NCBI GenBank assembly: GCA_910585455.1
Contig: CAJUEL010000020.1
Span: 10,638 to 74,637 of the forward strand
Direction: 5' to 3'
Origin: an uncultured Eisenbergiella sp.
GTDB lineage: Bacteria; Bacillota; Clostridia; Lachnospirales; Lachnospiraceae
Length of the DNA: 64,000 nt
Shown: piece after piece, positions 60,192 through 64,000 of the stretch
Position numbering within the stretch: the stretch's first letter is position 1
Layout of the letters: every line of letters starts with the position of its first letter
Translations under genes and position numbers: made by a program
The notes under the pieces: model-generated
Seen by the model: the letters and a program-made list of their open reading frames with translations, nothing else
Database searches by the model: none
What the model was told of the DNA's origin: nothing

Positions 60192-62015
60192 TTGAAAGAG
60201 GGAAAGAAGCCAAAATATAATACCTGGCAGAATGTTTGGTTTATGCTGGGGCGGGCATGGAGGACGAGCAGGGGCGTGCCGCTTTTGGCTGCTGTTCTGG
60301 CTGCTCTGGGGGTGGCGATGAATCTGCTGGAGCTGTTCGTGACACCGGCGCTTTTGCGGGCGGTGGAAACGGCTGGGACGCCCTGGGAGCTGGCGTATGT
60401 GGTTTTATTCTTTGCCGCAGGTTTCATTGTGGCGGACGGGATGACTGCATATGTGGAGCAGAATGCCCAGTTCGGGCGGATTCATGTGCGCTCCAATCTG
60501 CTGCGGGATTGTACGGTAAAAACCTGCAGGATGTCCTTTCCAAAAATCGAGGATCCGGTCTGTCTGGAACGGAGGGCAAGGGCGGCGGATGCGATGAGCA
60601 ATAACCACAGCGCGACGGAGGAGATATGGAACACGCTGACAGAGCTGATGAAAAACGGCGTATGCTTTTGCATCTGGCTGGGGCTTTTGGCACAGCTGCA
60701 TCCGGCGCTGGTGGGCGTTACGGTCATCCTGTGCTGCCTGGACTATGGCGTGTCCAATCGGGCAAACGGATGGGGATACCGGCGCCGGGAGGAGGAGGAC
60801 CGGTATGTCCATGAGCTGTGGTATGTGATCGGGAAGGCGAAGGACGTGAAGCTGGCGAAGGATGTGCACATTTTCGGCATGAGAAAGTGGCTGGAGGACG
60901 TCTTTGCGAAAACGCTGCATTCCTATGGAAGCTTCAAGAGCAGGGAGGAGCGGGCGTATTTCGGTGCGGATGTGTGCGGCGCGGTTTTGACCCTGCTGCG
61001 CAACGGGCTTGCCTATGCCTGGCTGATCGGGCAGGTTTTGCAGGGAAAGCTGGAGGCAGCGCAGTTCGTGCTCTATTTTACGGCGCTGAGCAGCTTCACG
61101 GAGCAGGTCATGGGGATTTTTGCGGCGTTTCTTACGCTGCACCGGCACAGCCTGGACATCTGCAGGGTGCGGGATTTTCTGGAGGAGCCGGAGAGCTTTG
61201 TATTTGAGGAAGGAAGGGCGTTGCCCAAAGCGCGGGAAAAGGCCTGTTCGATAGAGCTTTCGGATGTCTGCTTTCGCTATGCGGGCGCTGACAAAAACGC
61301 CATAGACCATGTGTCCTTGCGGGTCGGCGCAGGGGAAAAGCTGGCGGTGGTGGGCTTAAACGGCGCGGGGAAAACCACGCTCATCAAGCTGATCTGCGGA
61401 TTTTATGATCCCACTGAGGGAAGCGTCTGCTTAAACGGGGAGGATATCCGGCAGTATAACAGGCGGGAGTATTATGAGCAGTTTTCCGCGGTGTTCCAGG
61501 AGCATTCCCTGCTTCCTGGCACAGTCGCAGAAAACATATCCCAGATGCCGGACGGCACAGACCGGCAGAGGGTGATGGACTGCGCGAAACGGGCGGGCTT
61601 TGCAGAGAAAATAGCGTCCCTGCCCGAGGGGTATGAAACGAAGCTGGAAAAGCGGGTCCATCTGGATGCGGTAGAGCTTTCCGGCGGGGAAATGCAGCGG
61701 CTTTTGATGGCGCGCGCCCTTTATAAGGATGCGCCCGTCATCGTGCTGGATGAGCCCACCGCCGCTCTGGATCCCCTGGCGGAAAACGACGTGTATCAAA
61801 AATACAATGATCTGACAAAGGGCGCAACCTCTGTTTTCATTTCCCACAGGCTCGCTTCCACACGGTTCTGTGACCGCATCATTCTGCTGGAGGAGGGAAG
61901 GATCGTAGAGGAAGGGACCCATGAGGAGCTGATGACCAGACAGGGGCGTTACGCGAAGCTGTTTGAGGTACAAAGCCAGTATTATAAGGAGGGAAAGGGA
62001 AATGGAAGCTTCTAA
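60192..62015 (+). CDS. ABC exporter, fused membrane-ATPase subunit 1
   Basis: 607 residues. The membrane domain (about 15-320) has five to six helices. The ATPase has Walker A GLNGAGKTTLIK, Q-loop AVFQEHSLLPG, signature LSGGEMQRLLMARALY, Walker B VIVLDEPTAALDP and H-loop ISHRLAS, all intact. It starts at TTG 60192, 8 bases after GGAGG. It is coupled to the next subunit (14-bp overlap), so the pair is probably a heterodimeric exporter. Closeness to LytTR/GHKL genes hints at peptide export or self-resistance; no precursor peptide is seen. Confidence 0.93.
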   Translation: MKEGKKPKYNTWQNVWFMLGRAWRTSRGVPLLAAVLAALGVAMNLLELFVTPALLRAVETAGTPWELAYVVLFFAAGFIVADGMTAYVEQNAQFGRIHVRSNLLRDCTVKTCRMSFPKIEDPVCLERRARAADAMSNNHSATEEIWNTLTELMKNGVCFCIWLGLLAQLHPALVGVTVILCCLDYGVSNRANGWGYRRREEEDRYVHELWYVIGKAKDVKLAKDVHIFGMRKWLEDVFAKTLHSYGSFKSREERAYFGADVCGAVLTLLRNGLAYAWLIGQVLQGKLEAAQFVLYFTALSSFTEQVMGIFAAFLTLHRHSLDICRVRDFLEEPESFVFEEGRALPKAREKACSIELSDVCFRYAGADKNAIDHVSLRVGAGEKLAVVGLNGAGKTTLIKLICGFYDPTEGSVCLNGEDIRQYNRREYYEQFSAVFQEHSLLPGTVAENISQMPDGTDRQRVMDCAKRAGFAEKIASLPEGYETKLEKRVHLDAVELSGGEMQRLLMARALYKDAPVIVLDEPTAALDPLAENDVYQKYNDLTKGATSVFISHRLASTRFCDRIILLEEGRIVEEGTHEELMTRQGRYAKLFEVQSQYYKEGKGNGSF

Positions 62016-63864
62016 ACTGAGCTGGAAGGAGACTGTCAGGCTCAACCTCCGCGCCGTCGCGCTGTGGTGGGAAAATGCCCCGCAGCTTTTGGTTTCTGCG
62101 GCGGCGAGCCGGCTGTTTCTGGCGCTGTCGCCTTATGTTTCGATCTATTTTACGGCGCGGCTTTTGGATGAGATCGCAGGGGCATGCAGAATAGAAAAGC
62201 TGTATGGGCTTGTGCTCGCCGTTTTGCTGTCCGCCATCTGCCTGACGCTTTTGGGACAGGCGCTGCTTCGCTGGAAAAACGCGGTCTGCGCAACGCAGTT
62301 TTATTTAAAGGAAAGGATCTTTCTTTTAAAATTTGCTTCCATGGATTTTGCCGCGCTGGACGATCCCGATACGATTGATCTGTATACGAAGATCATGGAG
62401 GAGAGGACCTGGGGTGCCTATGGGATCCTGCGGGTTTTATGGAACGGAGAAAGGATTCTGGAAGGGCTTTTGCGGATCGCGGGCGCAGCCGTGCTGAGCG
62501 CTTCCCTGTTTTCCAAAAGGGCGCCTGCAGGCAGCGCCATGGAGGCGCTCAACCATCCGCTCTTTCTTACGGCGATTCTTTTGGGCATGGTGCTGACTAC
62601 GGTCCTCTCCTCTTATTTTGGCAGCCGGCCGGGAAAATATCAGGCGCGATATGCCCACAGCGCTTCCTTCGGGAACCGGATCTTTGGCTTTTATGGATTC
62701 GACATGCCCGCAGAACGGGAAAGGGCGATGGATGCGCGGATGTATGAGCAGGATCAATTTGCCAAAAAGGCGTTGGAGGAAAACAACATGTTTTCCGAAA
62801 CCTCTCAGATTGCGAGGTGGTCCAGAGGTCCTCTGGGGCTGTGCAGGGCGCTTTCCGTCGCCATGTCCAGGCTGTTTATCGGCGTGGTTTACCTGTTCGT
62901 CTGCTTAAAGGCGTGGGGAGGGGCGTTTGGCGTCGGCTCTGTCACCCAGTATATCGCGGCGCTCACCTCTTTGTCAGTCGGGTTTTCCATGCTGCTTAAG
63001 GAGATTGGCGAGATGCGCATCAACGCCTTTTTTATGCGGGAGGATTTTGCGTTTCTGGACATTCCCAACCGGATGTATCAGGGCAGTCTGTCCGTGGAAA
63101 AGCGGTCGGACAGAAATTACGAGGTGGAGTTTCGGGACGTGAGCTTTCGCTATCCCTCCCAAAAGGAATGGGCGCTGCGCCATGTGTCCCTGAAATTCAA
63201 GGTGGGAGAGCGGCTGGCGGTGGTGGGGGAGAACGGCTCCGGAAAAACCACGATGATCAAGCTTTTGTGCCGCCTTTACGACCCGGACGAGGGAGAAATC
63301 CTCCTAAACGGCATCAACATCCGCAAATATAACTATGCAGAATATATGAATATTTTCTCTGTGGTGTTTCAGGATTTTCAGCTGCTCTCCTACAGCCTGG
63401 GACAAAACGTGGCGGGCAGCGTTTCCTGTGACGCGGGAAGGGCAGAGAGGTGTCTTGTGGATGCCGGGTTTGCAGAGCGGCTCAGTGCGTTGCCAAAAGG
63501 GCTGAATACCTGCATCGGCAGGGACTTCGATCCGGAAGGGGTGGCGCTTTCCGGCGGGGAGGGTCAGAAGGTGGCGATTGCCCGGGCGCTGTACAAAAAC
63601 GCGCCCTTCATCGTGCTGGATGAGCCGACGGCCGCCCTGGATCCAATCGCCGAGGCGGAGGTCTATGCCAGCTTCGACCGGCTCATTCAGGACCGGACGG
63701 CGATTTATATCAGCCACCGGCTGTCCTCCTGCCGGTTTTGTGACCGGATTGTGGTGTTTGACAAGGGACGGCTGGTGCAGTTTGGCAGCCATGAGGAGCT
63801 GGTGGAAAAGACGGAGGGGAAGTACTATGCGCTGTGGCAGGCACAGGCGCAGTATTATGTGTGA
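62002..63864 (+). CDS. ABC exporter, fused membrane-ATPase subunit 2
   Basis: 620 residues with the same layout: membrane domain (about 20-330), Walker A GENGSGKTTMIK, Q-loop VVFQDFQLLSYSLG, signature LSGGEGQKVAIARALY, Walker B FIVLDEPTAALDP, H-loop ISHRLSS. Both subunits keep the catalytic Glu after Walker B, unlike many heterodimeric exporters with one dead site. The ATG at 62002 follows AAGGAGGG inside the end of subunit 1. The downstream 136 bp contain only a short partial hairpin near 63967-63988. Confidence 0.93.
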   Translation: MEASKLSWKETVRLNLRAVALWWENAPQLLVSAAASRLFLALSPYVSIYFTARLLDEIAGACRIEKLYGLVLAVLLSAICLTLLGQALLRWKNAVCATQFYLKERIFLLKFASMDFAALDDPDTIDLYTKIMEERTWGAYGILRVLWNGERILEGLLRIAGAAVLSASLFSKRAPAGSAMEALNHPLFLTAILLGMVLTTVLSSYFGSRPGKYQARYAHSASFGNRIFGFYGFDMPAERERAMDARMYEQDQFAKKALEENNMFSETSQIARWSRGPLGLCRALSVAMSRLFIGVVYLFVCLKAWGGAFGVGSVTQYIAALTSLSVGFSMLLKEIGEMRINAFFMREDFAFLDIPNRMYQGSLSVEKRSDRNYEVEFRDVSFRYPSQKEWALRHVSLKFKVGERLAVVGENGSGKTTMIKLLCRLYDPDEGEILLNGINIRKYNYAEYMNIFSVVFQDFQLLSYSLGQNVAGSVSCDAGRAERCLVDAGFAERLSALPKGLNTCIGRDFDPEGVALSGGEGQKVAIARALYKNAPFIVLDEPTAALDPIAEAEVYASFDRLIQDRTAIYISHRLSSCRFCDRIVVFDKGRLVQFGSHEELVEKTEGKYYALWQAQAQYYV

Positions 63865-64000
63865 AGGATTATGCCGGATTGTATACAGGGATGCTTTTGG
63901 CGGAGGAAAAAGACAGTGGATGCGTTTTCAAATGGGAACTGCATCGTAACAGATAATATGTAGTGACAGGAAACGTACCCCTTTCCTGAAAACAAAAAAG

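Noticed and set aside
59202..60220. Long open frames on both strands over palindrome D
   Set aside because: These are palindrome artefacts extending into the kinase gene; no start signal and no recognisable domain.
60192..63864. Bacteriocin or lantibiotic cluster around the ABC exporter pair
   Set aside because: No precursor peptide, modification enzyme or peptidase domain is visible, so only a generic exporter call is supported.
63967..63988. CAGGAAA/TTTCCTG stem near the right edge
   Set aside because: Seven pairs without a T tract, and the window ends too soon to judge it.

Overview
The window looks like a chromosome segment of an anaerobic, plant-glycan-degrading Firmicute, most likely a Lachnospiraceae (Clostridium cluster XIVa) relative. 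The reasons are strong GGAGG ribosome sites, moderately GC-rich coding DNA, YesM/YesN-type two-component genes beside LplB/YtcP-type sugar ABC permeases, a PadR/DUF1700/DUF4097 module, and many glycoside hydrolases without signal peptides. The genus is not determined. I see no rRNA, tRNA, CRISPR array or insertion sequence.

Layout. 1-12.3 kb holds housekeeping and small regulatory genes: a glycosidase tail, an XRE regulator facing a small unknown protein, an AraC/GyrI-like regulator with a GNAT acetyltransferase, aroC (minus strand), a membrane acyltransferase, tgt-yajC, a tiny OadB-like membrane protein, an M19 dipeptidase, and an envelope module (poly-TM protein, DUF4097 protein, PadR regulator, DUF1700 protein, secreted unknown). 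12.3-13.7 kb is a PurF-like protein on the minus strand whose N-terminal catalytic Cys is replaced by Ser. 13.7-15.2 kb is non-coding except for a decayed winged-helix tail, and carries two very long palindromes.

15.2-48.3 kb is a large hemicellulose side-chain locus. It contains a carboxylesterase-SGNH fusion, three GH43-type genes, a YesM/YesN sensor pair, a lipoprotein binding protein with two permeases, GH2, GH95, GH31, a GH39-GH43 fusion, a tandem CE1-like esterase, a GH51 arabinofuranosidase and a second type B carboxylesterase. An AT-rich MNT/HEPN pair and an AraC regulator interrupt it. Only the binding lipoprotein is exported. The enzymes look cytoplasmic, so short, heavily decorated oligosaccharides (arabinoxylan or xyloglucan type) are probably imported and stripped inside the cell. 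48.3-53.6 kb is an L-rhamnose module: an AraC regulator divergent from rhaB-rhaA-rhaD.

53.6-59.6 kb is a sensory cluster: a promoter plus short terminated leader, an unknown protein, a soluble hybrid histidine kinase, a degenerate HD-GYP protein, a LytTR response regulator and a short GHKL kinase. 60.2-63.9 kb is a heterodimeric ABC exporter pair.

The most unusual signal is a family of four 330-440 bp intergenic palindromes (13865-14252, 14806-15141, 49326-49653, 59604-60044). They share a polar core around an apical hairpin, GCCACAGGGCGCAAT/ATTGCGCCCTGTGGC. Their outer arms differ from copy to copy but stay self-complementary within each copy. This suggests selection for a long folded structure, or arm-to-arm conversion.
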